DNA of 38,828 bases, taken from a virus. Of this stretch, positions 25,003-33,481 are shown piece by piece. The notes beneath the pieces are model-generated. The model was not told the DNA's origin, did not search any database, and saw only the letters and a list, made by a program, of their open reading frames with translations. Position numbers and translations under genes: made by a program. Every line of letters begins with the position of its first letter. The stretch's first letter is position 1. The DNA is taken from positions 1 through 38,828 of the IMG/VR virus record IMGVR_UViG_3300022690_000315, one strand, 5' to 3'.

Positions 25003-25208
25003 CCGATTTAGAAAAGCAAATAAAAGAATTTAAGACCATGGCTATTACGCTAGGTAAAGATGCTGAAAAGGCTATGAATAAATTCCAGGGGATAAGAAAT
25101 GTACTAACACCGGAGCAAAGAAAAAAGGTTGATAAAGAGCTTGAAAAGGATAAAAACATTGAGAAAGCACAGCAGATGTGGAATGATTTAAATTTTAATG
25201 ATCTATGA
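24999..25208 (+). CDS. Small coiled-coil tail-region protein
   Basis: 69 aa, almost all helix (EKQIKEFKTMAITLGKDAEK, LTPEQRKKVDKELEKDKNI). Good Shine-Dalgarno AAAGGAG at 24991-24997, close to ATG 24999. Coupled on both sides by ATGA. Function unknown. Confidence 0.6.
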   Translation: MTDLEKQIKEFKTMAITLGKDAEKAMNKFQGIRNVLTPEQRKKVDKELEKDKNIEKAQQMWNDLNFNDL

Positions 25209-27772
25209 GTTTATTCATTGAATCTACTAAATCCTGGGATGATCTAAGTGGTTCGTTAGACACTACGGACTTTATGGGTGCTAATCAGTCCTCGGTTCAA
25301 ATATCTCAGATTAAGGTTCGTTATGAAACTTATCGGATAGCTCAATCACTAGATTCTTCTGCTATAACAGGTGATCCTGAGAACCTGCCAGCTATTCAAA
25401 TTGGCCCAAGAGCGGTACATAATGGAAGGGTATTAGATTTAACTGCTATATGGTATTCTAACACGGGTACTGCATGGGAAGGTTTTAATGTTGGCGATAG
25501 AATCCAAACGGTTGGAACAGCAGGGGGGTTGAACGATGGACAAATGGACATATTAGAGATAATTGATGATGACAAAGGCACTCAAACCCTAATAACAAAT
25601 AGGGTTTTCATAGCTGAGACTATGCCTGTTGATGGTTATGTTGCTAACATTACCCCTCAAACAGCAATGGAGTTCTTACATAATCTCATTGAGAACGAGG
25701 AAGGACTGAACTTTATTTCCAAAGTAGACGGTGAAACCCAACGTACCCTTGTAAGTGGACTTGATTCAACTGATCTGGTCACAGTCAAAACGACGGAACA
25801 ACAAGGTCATAAGTCCTATCAATTCGGAACGATCACCGTTCAGGGTAATGGAGCAGGTCAGGGTAATACTGGTCTTGTGCCAGGGGTGGCTCAAGCCTTT
25901 ATAATCACTCAGGAATTACTTGTCAATCCTTTAATGTTATTCGATGAGTTCGATGATAATCAAAACAGAGTAGCACCGGAGGAAAGGTTTTTAGACGGTC
26001 TATCGTTAAAACCTGTATTTGGTATTAAATTATCTGCTGAGGTAAACGATCCTAACGACATAACAGAGATCGAAGAATTTGAGATGCTGGGTAATATGGG
26101 ATGGTTTGATGAAAACCTGAACGGCGGGCCAAGCAAATTCACCTTCCAAAATGTAGTATATAAACGTGCAGACAATACGTTGAACACATCCATTGAGCTT
26201 ACTTCTGCTATTACCAAGATACAATTCAGCGTAATTAGTATTGATTCTGTTTTCTCAGACGGCAATACAAAAGGGATATTCGGGATAAATTTCGCTCCGG
26301 CAGATGAGGCTCTTTACAGAAATAACACAATTGCTAACTCACAAACCCAGGATTTTAATTTCGCATTTGATAACATAGTATCCACGTTAGGGTCTGGTAG
26401 TGGTACTCCAAGACAAGATGGAACGAATATACAGACCATCAAATCAATGGAGATGACCTTTGTAAGTAGCTCTCAAATAGATGTCAAAGTAGAGATCGAA
26501 ATGGCAACTGATTTAGTGACTCGTATTGCAGCCAATGCTACGCAGAGATACATGATCTATTTCGAGACAGCAGATCATACCAAAGTACGTGCTGAAACTG
26601 ATAAAGTGCAATTACTCATTGATGCTCAAAATTACTTTAATGATGCCACAGACGAGGGTATGATTACTATGGTGCAAAAATATATGATACATCCTGATAG
26701 TGATATTGTCGCAGACCTTCAGACGTTCATTGATACATTTATTGAAGATGATATAGTCGGAGTTAATAATTTCTTTCTGGATAAGAACGGACGTGAAGAC
26801 GACACAATAGTATTTACAGGCATATCTAGTCAAATAATACTAAGGAAAACAACCGGAGCTTCCTTTGTGCTAGATAAAAGTCCACCGACTAATTTGTCCG
26901 CTTCAGAAATCATAGACGATCCTACCTTCGGAGATGTGCCTAATATCGACCTAACTCAACCGAGAGGGTTTAAAACGCCCGCAGATCAAAACAGAGCGAA
27001 TGTTCGCTTATTAAGAGTATTCGCTTCAGATGGTGGAGGGCTGTTCTTTTACCGTTCACAGTTTCCTTTTATTATTCGCTGGGAGGACTTTGTTGCGCTC
27101 ACAGGGGTTAATAGTGAGTTCTTTGATAACCTAGAACCTAACCAGGGATTTAATCAGGACTGGATACGTTATGCCAATACTGCTGATTGGGATTTATTCT
27201 TCAAGACTGTCTTAACAGCTCAAAAAAACGGTGATCCTTTGACCTTTCCTTTAGAAACCAAGATCGAAAGTGCCAATGATTACAAGGCCGGTGATGAATG
27301 GAATCTTGAGGAAGTATTAACCTTTGACGAAAACGACGTACTACTTGTAGATGGTGCTGAGAAGTTCATTATTAAATATGATAATGGTCGAGTTGAAATA
27401 AATATGACTTATATCGGGACGGCTCCAAATCCCTTAGTGAGTGAATTAACAGGGGTAATGAAATTGGACGTGTTCGAGGAAGGTACTTTTCAAAATACTT
27501 ATTGGCTGTACTCCGATTATGATGCCTCTCCTAATACATGGTGGAAAGGTATCGATGCAACTAACAGGGTCATTATAACTAATCCAAGTGGAAATATATT
27601 CAGGCTTGAAGCATTAATTATAGGTGATTTATTACCGGATAAACTTGAGTTTAAAATAACCGGAAGGCTATATGATAATAGGGCACCTGCTCCAAGTGCT
27701 GATGCTAAATTGAAAGAAGATGGAACGTTGAAGCAACTCGAAGGAAGCACTGGATTTAAGCTATTAGATTAA
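25205..27772 (+). CDS. Large tail/fibre structural protein
   Basis: 855 aa. N-terminal 1-170 is beta-rich (YETYRIAQSLDSSAITGDPE, NVGDRIQTVGTAGG). The centre and C-terminus alternate beta domains with Asn/Asp/Phe-rich loops (TSIELTSAITKIQFSVIS, YWLYSDYDASPNTWW). No enzyme motif was seen. Position after the hub and before fibre genes suggests a baseplate upper protein or tail spike; the family was not identified. Confidence 0.6.
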   Translation: MSLFIESTKSWDDLSGSLDTTDFMGANQSSVQISQIKVRYETYRIAQSLDSSAITGDPENLPAIQIGPRAVHNGRVLDLTAIWYSNTGTAWEGFNVGDRIQTVGTAGGLNDGQMDILEIIDDDKGTQTLITNRVFIAETMPVDGYVANITPQTAMEFLHNLIENEEGLNFISKVDGETQRTLVSGLDSTDLVTVKTTEQQGHKSYQFGTITVQGNGAGQGNTGLVPGVAQAFIITQELLVNPLMLFDEFDDNQNRVAPEERFLDGLSLKPVFGIKLSAEVNDPNDITEIEEFEMLGNMGWFDENLNGGPSKFTFQNVVYKRADNTLNTSIELTSAITKIQFSVISIDSVFSDGNTKGIFGINFAPADEALYRNNTIANSQTQDFNFAFDNIVSTLGSGSGTPRQDGTNIQTIKSMEMTFVSSSQIDVKVEIEMATDLVTRIAANATQRYMIYFETADHTKVRAETDKVQLLIDAQNYFNDATDEGMITMVQKYMIHPDSDIVADLQTFIDTFIEDDIVGVNNFFLDKNGREDDTIVFTGISSQIILRKTTGASFVLDKSPPTNLSASEIIDDPTFGDVPNIDLTQPRGFKTPADQNRANVRLLRVFASDGGGLFFYRSQFPFIIRWEDFVALTGVNSEFFDNLEPNQGFNQDWIRYANTADWDLFFKTVLTAQKNGDPLTFPLETKIESANDYKAGDEWNLEEVLTFDENDVLLVDGAEKFIIKYDNGRVEINMTYIGTAPNPLVSELTGVMKLDVFEEGTFQNTYWLYSDYDASPNTWWKGIDATNRVIITNPSGNIFRLEALIIGDLLPDKLEFKITGRLYDNRAPAPSADAKLKEDGTLKQLEGSTGFKLLD

Positions 27773-27778
27773 ATAATT

Positions 27779-27786
27779 TAACTTTG
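27779..27786 (+). promoter_or_regulatory. Bacteroidota -7 promoter element before fibre genes
   Basis: TAACTTTG fits TAnnTTTG. The last G is 5 nt before ATG 27792, again predicting a leaderless or near-leaderless transcript. Confidence 0.5.
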
Positions 27787-27791
27787 TAAAC

Positions 27792-28313
27792 ATGGCAGAC
27801 GAACGTATTTCAGAATATGCAATAGAGGAAGCACTGCTTCTATCAGACTTTGATTTGATGGATGTATCGGTCTTGGTTTCAACCGGGCCGGATGTATTTG
27901 ACAGTAGAAGTGTTCCGAATAGTTTAATAAAGGGAGTTAATATATTGGCATTTGCACCATTAGTTAATTTAGGGGCTTTGGGTGTAGGAGCAGAAACTTC
28001 GCTTACTTGGAATGCTGCTGTGGGTAAAACAGTAACTCCTACTTTTCTTAGATTACGTCATCGGAGCGGGGGGATAAAAGATTTGTCAGATATAACAATT
28101 CAAATAGGTTCGGCCACTGATACAGATGACATTTTAAAAGCCACTACTTTATTAGGTTACATCGTAGATGGAAGCTATATTGTTAATATTATGGGTGCCT
28201 TACCTGAGATGTTAAGCGTGACAGATACTTTTTTCTTTAAAGTATTAGTTGGGGCTCAAGCTGATGTAAATGAATCTGATGTATTTATACATGGACCGCA
28301 CACAGATGTATAA
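27792..28313 (+). CDS. Tail fibre-like protein
   Basis: 173 aa, beta-rich and acidic (MADERISEYAIEEALLLSDF, SLTWNAAVGKTVTPTFLRLR, TDTDDILKATTLLGYIVDGS). Opens with a short helix as fibre trimer-forming proteins often do. Own promoter. Family not recognised. Confidence 0.5.
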   Translation: MADERISEYAIEEALLLSDFDLMDVSVLVSTGPDVFDSRSVPNSLIKGVNILAFAPLVNLGALGVGAETSLTWNAAVGKTVTPTFLRLRHRSGGIKDLSDITIQIGSATDTDDILKATTLLGYIVDGSYIVNIMGALPEMLSVTDTFFFKVLVGAQADVNESDVFIHGPHTDV

Positions 28314-28824
28314 CGAGCCTCAAATATCAAATGAAAAATGTAAGGAACTTTCCAGTGAGAACTTTCTTTTATTAAACCAAAAAACACGTTTCGGTGATAA
28401 ATTAGTTATCAAGGAAGGTAGAAAATATATTGACAGTGTTTATAATTTTACCGATAAACGTTATGCAGAAATTGTTCAAAAACTCAAAGGAAAAGTCTTA
28501 ATACTTGGACTCGGACTTGGATGTAATGTAATCCGTGCAAGCCAAAAAAAACAGGTCAAAGAAGTTGATGTGCTGGAAATTAATACAGAAGTAATAAAAC
28601 TGTTTAAACGAATTTATGGAAAATTTCAAGGTGTTGAAAAAATAAACATATATCACGACGATGCGATGAAGGCTAAATGGATTGGTAAAAATTACGATCA
28701 TGTATTTATCGACATTTACAATGTGCAATTTGACCGTAAGATGTATGATAAAAATATGGCTATTTTAAAGGATAGGTATAAGGATTCAACGGTACATTTT
28801 ATAGAAATTTATAAACAATTATGA
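28306..28824 (+). CDS. Methyltransferase-like protein (spermidine synthase-type Rossmann fold)
   Basis: 172 aa from ATG 28306, which overlaps the previous stop by 8 bp; longer in-frame starts at 28270 and 28291 run further into the fibre gene. Motif I is VLILGLGLGCNVI, motif post-I is VDVLEINTEVI, then KINIYHDDA and YDHVFIDIY, as in class I SAM-dependent methyltransferases of spermidine synthase type. Substrate unknown. An enzyme among fibre genes may modify fibre proteins or host surface; this is inference. Confidence 0.65.
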   Translation: MYNEPQISNEKCKELSSENFLLLNQKTRFGDKLVIKEGRKYIDSVYNFTDKRYAEIVQKLKGKVLILGLGLGCNVIRASQKKQVKEVDVLEINTEVIKLFKRIYGKFQGVEKINIYHDDAMKAKWIGKNYDHVFIDIYNVQFDRKMYDKNMAILKDRYKDSTVHFIEIYKQL

Positions 28825-29585
28825 CACAAATTCAAAAACAACTTAGCAATGGACAATGGCAATGGTTAGATGAATCTATTCCTTTGTTGTATAATTTTAA
28901 TATTCTTCTTACAGCTCCTCCTGATCCCAAAGAGATTAGATTTAATAACGCTGTTAATTCCAGTGTGACAAATATTTTTATTCACGATCAGGAAGATTCA
29001 ACCACAGACATAAGTTCAATTACTTCTATGCTCCAAATAGGTGACGTTATTACATTAAGAAATAAAAATGATACAACCAAATTTGTCCTATTTTCTATCG
29101 ATGGCGATGTTGTGGATAATACTAGTTACTTTACAATTCCTGTTTCCTTTGAGGCTGACGGCGGATTTAATTTTGCAGGTTTTGATGAATTAAGTATTAG
29201 TTTTTATTCGTCAGGTGATGGTGGTTCAACTTTCGATAATGTTACAGTAAATGGTCAATTAAATAGTCCATTTGATATATTATCAGCCGCCGCCGCAACC
29301 ATTAATACGGATTTGGATAACGGTATGTATCATAGGGTTGTGCTTTTAGGTAATGGCCCTTACACGTTAGCTGATCCAACAAATTTAACTGATGGATCGT
29401 ATCATGAATGGTGGGTCGATCAGGATGCAACAGGTGGCCGATTGATGGCTTTTGGGCCTGCGTTTAAATTTCCAGGCGGTTCCGCACCGATTATGAGTGT
29501 CACCGCATTAGCTGGTGATCGCTACGGTGGAGTATGTGATGGTACTGTTATAAGAATGGGAATTCTAAAAGATTATCCAGCATGA
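28821..29585 (+). CDS. Tail fibre/spike protein
   Basis: 254 aa. Starts IQKQLSNGQWQWLDESIPLL; then beta-rich sequence (GDVITLRNKNDTTKFVLFSI, GNGPYTLADPTNLTDGSYHE, WWVDQDATGGRLM). Its Gly/Asp-rich C-terminus (YGGVCDGTVIRMGIL) resembles fibre tips. Coupled by ATGA on both sides. Confidence 0.55.
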   Translation: MTQIQKQLSNGQWQWLDESIPLLYNFNILLTAPPDPKEIRFNNAVNSSVTNIFIHDQEDSTTDISSITSMLQIGDVITLRNKNDTTKFVLFSIDGDVVDNTSYFTIPVSFEADGGFNFAGFDELSISFYSSGDGGSTFDNVTVNGQLNSPFDILSAAAATINTDLDNGMYHRVVLLGNGPYTLADPTNLTDGSYHEWWVDQDATGGRLMAFGPAFKFPGGSAPIMSVTALAGDRYGGVCDGTVIRMGILKDYPA

Positions 29586-30253
29586 TATATGGAATTGGAA
29601 GCAGATACGCAAACTTAGAGGCTTGGTTGCCTTTCGATGAAAGTAGTGGCGCACTAGCAGAATTAAGCGGCAACAGACGTCCTTTTACTGTTACAGGTGC
29701 TACGCAAAACTTTGATGCAGGCGATTTAGGACGTGCTATTGACTTTGACGGTGTTGATGATCATGTAACTTCAACTGATTCAGCTCTGCTTTCAATCTTT
29801 GACGGTTCTGTTGAGCATACTATAACTTTTTGGGCTGCTTCAACTGCTTACAGAATTGATCAGGCCGCGTTTGGCATAGGCGCAACCGACAGCAATGACA
29901 ATTTAGCTTTTTATCCTTATTTCGACGCAGGAATGGGTGTTACTCAGATTTGGCTATGGGTTGACGGTTCTTACATATTTCAAGTCACGACTTCTTTACC
30001 AGCAGATAGTACGTTTCATCATTATGGATTAATTACAAGGTCAGCAACAGATCATGAACTTTATAGCCAAGGTGTGAGTATAGCAACAAGTTCAACTAAT
30101 AAAGCATTGGCCGCGATTATAGCACAAATAACCATAGGAGCGTATGATGACTTTACAAACGAAGAATTCCAAGGACAGGTTACGATTCCTAAATTATGGA
30201 AAAGAGCGTTAACAGATGCAGAAATGCTACAAGATTTTAAATACCCTCAATAA
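29582..30253 (+). CDS. LamG/concanavalin A-like fibre protein
   Basis: 223 aa forming one LamG-type jelly roll: LEAWLPFDESSGALAELSGN, GRAIDFDGVDDHV, HTITFWAAS, WLWVDGSYIFQV, HHYGLITRS and KLWKRALTDAEM. This fold binds carbohydrates or proteins and is common in receptor-binding phage proteins. A second LamG-like domain is in the 15649 gene. Confidence 0.8.
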   Translation: MIYGIGSRYANLEAWLPFDESSGALAELSGNRRPFTVTGATQNFDAGDLGRAIDFDGVDDHVTSTDSALLSIFDGSVEHTITFWAASTAYRIDQAAFGIGATDSNDNLAFYPYFDAGMGVTQIWLWVDGSYIFQVTTSLPADSTFHHYGLITRSATDHELYSQGVSIATSSTNKALAAIIAQITIGAYDDFTNEEFQGQVTIPKLWKRALTDAEMLQDFKYPQ

Positions 30254-30555
30254 TGAATAACAATTATATATACCCTGTATGGAGTACAGACGCAACAAGC
30301 GTAACAGAACGCGCTGAGGCTGGTTATGTTGGTGGTAAAAGATCGAGTGACGGCACTATGATTATGGGCGACAAGCAAGATCAAGATGAACCAACCATGA
30401 CAAACCCACCAGCGAAACCAAGTTATTTCGTGGAAACAGTTGCTAATTGGCCGTATTTAACACATACAGAAGCAATACTATTTAAGTCTTATATGGTGGT
30501 TATAGTAGGTGATAGCCTTGGTTATGCACATAATAAAACAACTCCAACATCTTGA
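30253..30555 (+). CDS. Small fibre-cluster protein, unknown
   Basis: 100 aa (NYIYPVWSTDATSVTERAEA, GYVGGKRSSDGTMIM). Start overlaps the LamG stop (TAATG); stop overlaps the TTG start of the next gene. Unknown, possibly a fibre chaperone or minor tip protein. Confidence 0.55.
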   Translation: MNNNYIYPVWSTDATSVTERAEAGYVGGKRSSDGTMIMGDKQDQDEPTMTNPPAKPSYFVETVANWPYLTHTEAILFKSYMVVIVGDSLGYAHNKTTPTS

Positions 30556-30989
30556 TAGAAAGAAAACAAATACAATCTCATGTTGCTGATGTAATAGAGC
30601 GTTATTCAAAAACAAAATATCCAATTACTTGCAAAGCAAATTGTCCAAATTGTTGTCATGTTAAAGTATCGGTTTTTTCTGAAGAGGTGAATGAAATTAT
30701 TAGTCTGGGAATCGATATCGACATGGATAAACTTGAAAAACAAGTTAATGATTGGAATAATTCTGATAAAACCTGCGTATTTCTCAAAGAAGGTAATTGC
30801 TCTATACACGAAAACAAGCCTTTATCTTGCATGGCTCATTTAGTTAATAGTCCAAAAGAGAATTGTCACATTAATAGCAATCAGCCAACAAACAGGATTC
30901 AAGTGAACAAAGCCAATACAATATTAAAAAAGTTAAGAAGTGAGAGTGATATGGTAATTTTGCATGAACAACTTTACAAAAGATTATGA
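30552..30989 (+). CDS. YkgJ-like cysteine-cluster protein; TTG start
   Basis: 145 aa from TTG 30552 (TTGA overlap); the next in-frame ATG is far inside. Cys pattern CKANCPNCC (C27, C31, C34, C35) and later C75, C83, C93, C105 with GNCSIHENKPLSCMAH is that of YkgJ-family metal-cluster proteins (Fe-S or zinc). Such proteins are linked to metal-dependent modification in bacteria. Its role among phage fibre genes is unknown. Confidence 0.75.
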   Translation: MIERKQIQSHVADVIERYSKTKYPITCKANCPNCCHVKVSVFSEEVNEIISLGIDIDMDKLEKQVNDWNNSDKTCVFLKEGNCSIHENKPLSCMAHLVNSPKENCHINSNQPTNRIQVNKANTILKKLRSESDMVILHEQLYKRL

Positions 30990-31918
30990 GAGGGGATGTA
31001 GTCACGCAGAAAGTAACTTGTTTAGCTGAGAAAATAATCCCGGACACAATCACGGATGTATTTTTAGATCCAAATAATATTGACTGTTGTTTCGAACTTC
31101 CAATTTTGGCCGACATTTCTGATACAGATCCATTAAAGAATGATTTCACTCGATTTCTGAGACCTTATGAGCCTTCAGTTTTAACGGTAGATATGTTTTT
31201 GACCAAACCATCTGATCCGTCTTTCGCAGATATTCCACTTGTTGATGATACATTTGGAGAGTTTTTTGGTTATGATACATCTGATCCATTCCATCAAGAT
31301 GAGCTAGGCAGAGTTTACGCCGGATATAGATTTGATTGGAGGTTAGTATTAATTGCTCATGGAGAAGGTACATATCAGCTCAGAGCAGACAAATTAACTA
31401 TTTTAGGTGTTCCGCCTTCAGATTTTGACTTCGAGTATTGTGTAGGTAATTTTTCAGACGCTAGGGCAAATGGAACCATTAAGATAGATTTTTCGAATTC
31501 ATTCATATTAGGTGATAGGTTCGACGTTAGAAAACGTGTTTTCTTCCCACTTAATTGGACTAATCAATTACGTGTTCATGGTTTCTTTGGAGGGGACAAT
31601 TCTGATTACGATAAGACGTTTACCAAATTCAGAAATGAAGAAAAGAAAACAGTTAGAGATCAGCAATTAGAAAAATATTTCATGCGTATCGATCATGCTC
31701 CGGCGATAGTTCATAATTTTGTTAAAACAGAGGTACTGCAAGCCGATTCTATTGAGATAACGGACTACAACAACAATAACCCTAATAAGCATACTAAAAC
31801 GCCTGTACGCAATCCTAACGAATACAAACCGGAATATAGGGAAGATGGCACCCTGCTTGCTCAGGTTGATGTAACGTTCGATAGTAGATTTGATAATAAA
31901 CTTAAAAAGCACTGCTGA
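30986..31918 (+). CDS. Conserved tail structural protein
   Basis: 310 aa. Beta-rich in the middle (YAGYRFDWRLVLIAHGEGTY, IKIDFSNSFILGDRFDVRKR, NQLRVHGFFGG), with a charged Asn-rich C-terminus. Last gene before lysis. It is similar in style to Bacteroidota phage baseplate proteins; the family was not identified. Confidence 0.55.
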   Translation: MRGDVVTQKVTCLAEKIIPDTITDVFLDPNNIDCCFELPILADISDTDPLKNDFTRFLRPYEPSVLTVDMFLTKPSDPSFADIPLVDDTFGEFFGYDTSDPFHQDELGRVYAGYRFDWRLVLIAHGEGTYQLRADKLTILGVPPSDFDFEYCVGNFSDARANGTIKIDFSNSFILGDRFDVRKRVFFPLNWTNQLRVHGFFGGDNSDYDKTFTKFRNEEKKTVRDQQLEKYFMRIDHAPAIVHNFVKTEVLQADSIEITDYNNNNPNKHTKTPVRNPNEYKPEYREDGTLLAQVDVTFDSRFDNKLKKHC

Positions 31919-32121
31919 TGATTTATAAGATAATGAAATATAATGTCGATATTGATTTTTCAATGATATTTTTAAACGCTACAAGTTTTGGTGCTTTGGC
32001 ATTGGCATGGATGACCGAACATTTGGCGGGTGTAGGTGGATTTATTTTAGTAATTTCAATTGCAGCATTGAATTTCGCTAAGGCATGGGCTATTTTTAAA
32101 GGCAAAAAGATTAAGAAATGA
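31918..32121 (+). CDS. Holin-like two-span membrane protein
   Basis: 67 aa with two hydrophobic segments (about 15-34, SMIFLNATSFGALALAW; 38-58, AGVGGFILVISIAALNFAKA) and a Lys-rich tail (FKGKKIKK). Directly upstream of and coupled to the endolysin (ATGA). This is the standard holin context. Confidence 0.7.
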   Translation: MIYKIMKYNVDIDFSMIFLNATSFGALALAWMTEHLAGVGGFILVISIAALNFAKAWAIFKGKKIKK

Positions 32122-32603
32122 ATTTTGAAACTGCAATAGAAAAAGTATTATCACATGAAGGTGGATATGTAAACGACCCAACTGATCGGGGTGGTGAAAC
32201 TAATTATGGTATCACTATTGCTGTTGCCAGAGAGAATGGATATTCCGGTAATATGAGAAATTTGCCAATAGAGACTGCAAAGGAAATCTACAAAACGAAA
32301 TATTGGGATAAAGTCAGGGCCAACGATTTGCCCGAATCAATTAGATATATTGTATTTGATACCGGGATCAATATGGGAACATCACGGGCAATCAAGCTAT
32401 TACAACAATGTGGTGGTGCTGTTGTGGATGGAATTATAGGACCCAACACAATCAGACATTCTAAATCTGTTGGACTATATCAATATGCACTTGAAAGGAT
32501 GTATTTTTATTGCCAACTCGTTAGAAAGAACAAATCTCAGGCTAAATTTATTGGAGGATGGAGTAATAGAGTAATGGATGTAGTAAAATTCTCACAATCG
32601 TAA
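32118..32603 (+). CDS. Endolysin, GH108 muramidase
   Basis: 161 aa. The GH108 signature EGGYVNDPTDRGGETNYGIT contains the catalytic Glu (E14). It continues KEIYKTKYWDKVRANDLPES, VFDTGINMGTSRAIKLLQQ and VVDGIIGPNTI (PG_binding_3-like). It cleaves peptidoglycan N-acetylmuramyl bonds at lysis. No signal peptide, so it depends on the holin. Confidence 0.93.
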   Translation: MNFETAIEKVLSHEGGYVNDPTDRGGETNYGITIAVARENGYSGNMRNLPIETAKEIYKTKYWDKVRANDLPESIRYIVFDTGINMGTSRAIKLLQQCGGAVVDGIIGPNTIRHSKSVGLYQYALERMYFYCQLVRKNKSQAKFIGGWSNRVMDVVKFSQS

Positions 32604-32620
32604 CATTTAAACTAATTATC

Positions 32621-32911
32621 ATGGGTAAAAAAATATTTCCAAACGGTTTCAAGGATAGCAAGCTGAATAAATTCTTTAAAGAAACTACTGTCGGAAAAGG
32701 TATTGCCGGATTGGCTCAATCGGCTCCTATTGTTGGGACTTTAGTAACTAATTTTAAGGAGGATACCAAGGAAAACCCTGCTGGTAGTCTCAAACTTGGT
32801 AAACCAGAACTTTGGAGGATTGTTTTAGGATTGGTTATAGCAGGACTTATCGCTAAAGGCGTTCTTACCCAGGAGCAAATTGACTTTGTTATGGGTATTA
32901 TGGGCTTATAA
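32621..32911 (+). CDS. Small membrane protein, possible second holin/antiholin
   Basis: 96 aa. Basic, Gly-rich N-terminal half (NGFKDSKLNKFFKETTVGKG) and one clear span near 68-85 (IVLGLVIAGLIAKGVL). Sits right after endolysin. A lysis role is inferred from position. Confidence 0.6.
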   Translation: MGKKIFPNGFKDSKLNKFFKETTVGKGIAGLAQSAPIVGTLVTNFKEDTKENPAGSLKLGKPELWRIVLGLVIAGLIAKGVLTQEQIDFVMGIMGL

Positions 32912-32935
32912 TTCCCACAATTCAACACATTTTAT

Positions 32936-32943
32936 TAACTTTG
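32936..32943 (+). promoter_or_regulatory. Bacteroidota -7 element opening the second early operon
   Basis: TAACTTTG fits TAnnTTTG. A transcript from about 32949 would carry the ~310-nt structured leader and then the operon from 33261. Confidence 0.55.
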
Positions 32944-33156
32944 CACTGAAGATTCGATCAAAATCTTTCGCATAAGATCAGATTTAGAGGCTTTAACAAG
33001 GACAGATTCTAATGCCTGTTCTATCTGATCTGACTTATTTTCGTAGGTATTTCACCTAATTTCATACTTAAACCAGAATTAATTGCAGAAATACTTGTTT
33101 TATTGAAACCTAAGTACGTAGTTAGCGTTTCAATAAGTAATTAAAGACGAAAATCC
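32944..33156 (+). ncRNA. Structured 5' leader, upstream part (three hairpins)
   Basis: No gene in this stretch. Helices: AAGATT 32949-32954/AATCTT 32962-32967; AGATCAGAT 32975-32983/ATCTGATCT 33023-33031 (perfect 9 bp) enclosing 32999-33005/33016-33022 (7 bp with one G-U), with a continuous 3' strand; and ATTGAAAC 33102-33109/GTTTCAAT 33127-33134 with inner CTAA/TTAG around TACGTA, a near-perfect dyad of 33 bp. The last could also be a DNA operator. Confidence 0.55.
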
Positions 33157-33244
33157 GTGCTGGAAAATTCAATTAAAATATTGGTAGACACATTAAGAAG
33201 GTTCTTTGGAAGCCAGCACTTCCTTCGTCGCCTTCGTGTCTACC
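33157..33244 (+). ncRNA. Pseudoknot leader element, copy 1
   Basis: Helix 1 is GTGCTGG (33157-33163) with CCAGCAC (33213-33219). Helix 2 is GGTAGACAC (33183-33191) with GTGTCTACC (33236-33244). The order 1-2-1-2 makes an H-type pseudoknot. Loops are 19 nt (AAAATTCAATTAAAATATT), 21 nt and 16 nt (contains TCCTTCGTCGC). Helix 2 ends 16 nt before ATG 33261. Copy 2 is at 38227-38328 with the same order, the same first and third loop lengths and the same ATG spacing, but different helix sequences. Confidence 0.8.
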
Positions 33245-33260
33245 TCTTTTATTATATAAG

Positions 33261-33473
33261 ATGAAAAAATTACATAACGAATTAGACAACGTAATTGATA
33301 AAATTGAGCGCAAATACGATGAGCGTCGAAATTATTGGTACGATAAAAGTGAGGCGTGGCAAGAATCAGATAAAGGTTTAGAACATGAAACAACAACAGA
33401 TGATTTAGAGATGATTCTTTGTGAATTGCGTGAAAAACGTGATGAACTTTTAGACTGGATTGAATCTAATTAA
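33261..33473 (+). CDS. Small coiled-coil protein, first gene of operon
   Basis: 70 aa, strongly charged helix pair (NELDNVIDKIERKYDERRNY, DDLEMILCELREKRDELLDW). Unknown family. Lies 16 nt downstream of the pseudoknot element, so it is the direct target of any control by that RNA. Confidence 0.65.
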   Translation: MKKLHNELDNVIDKIERKYDERRNYWYDKSEAWQESDKGLEHETTTDDLEMILCELREKRDELLDWIESN

Positions 33474-33481
33474 CTAACCTT

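Noticed and set aside
24824-25033. 69-aa open frame overlapping hub end
   Set aside because: Out of frame with the hub gene and overlaps the better supported gene at 24999.
33102-33134. Single CRISPR repeat (ATTGAAAC/GTTTCAAT ends)
   Set aside because: Only one copy and no spacers or cas genes; treated as a dyad or hairpin.
33157-33244. HDV-like self-cleaving ribozyme
   Set aside because: The helix order is partly HDV-like, but the first loop is long and conserved and no consistent P3/P1.1 or catalytic C position is visible in both copies.
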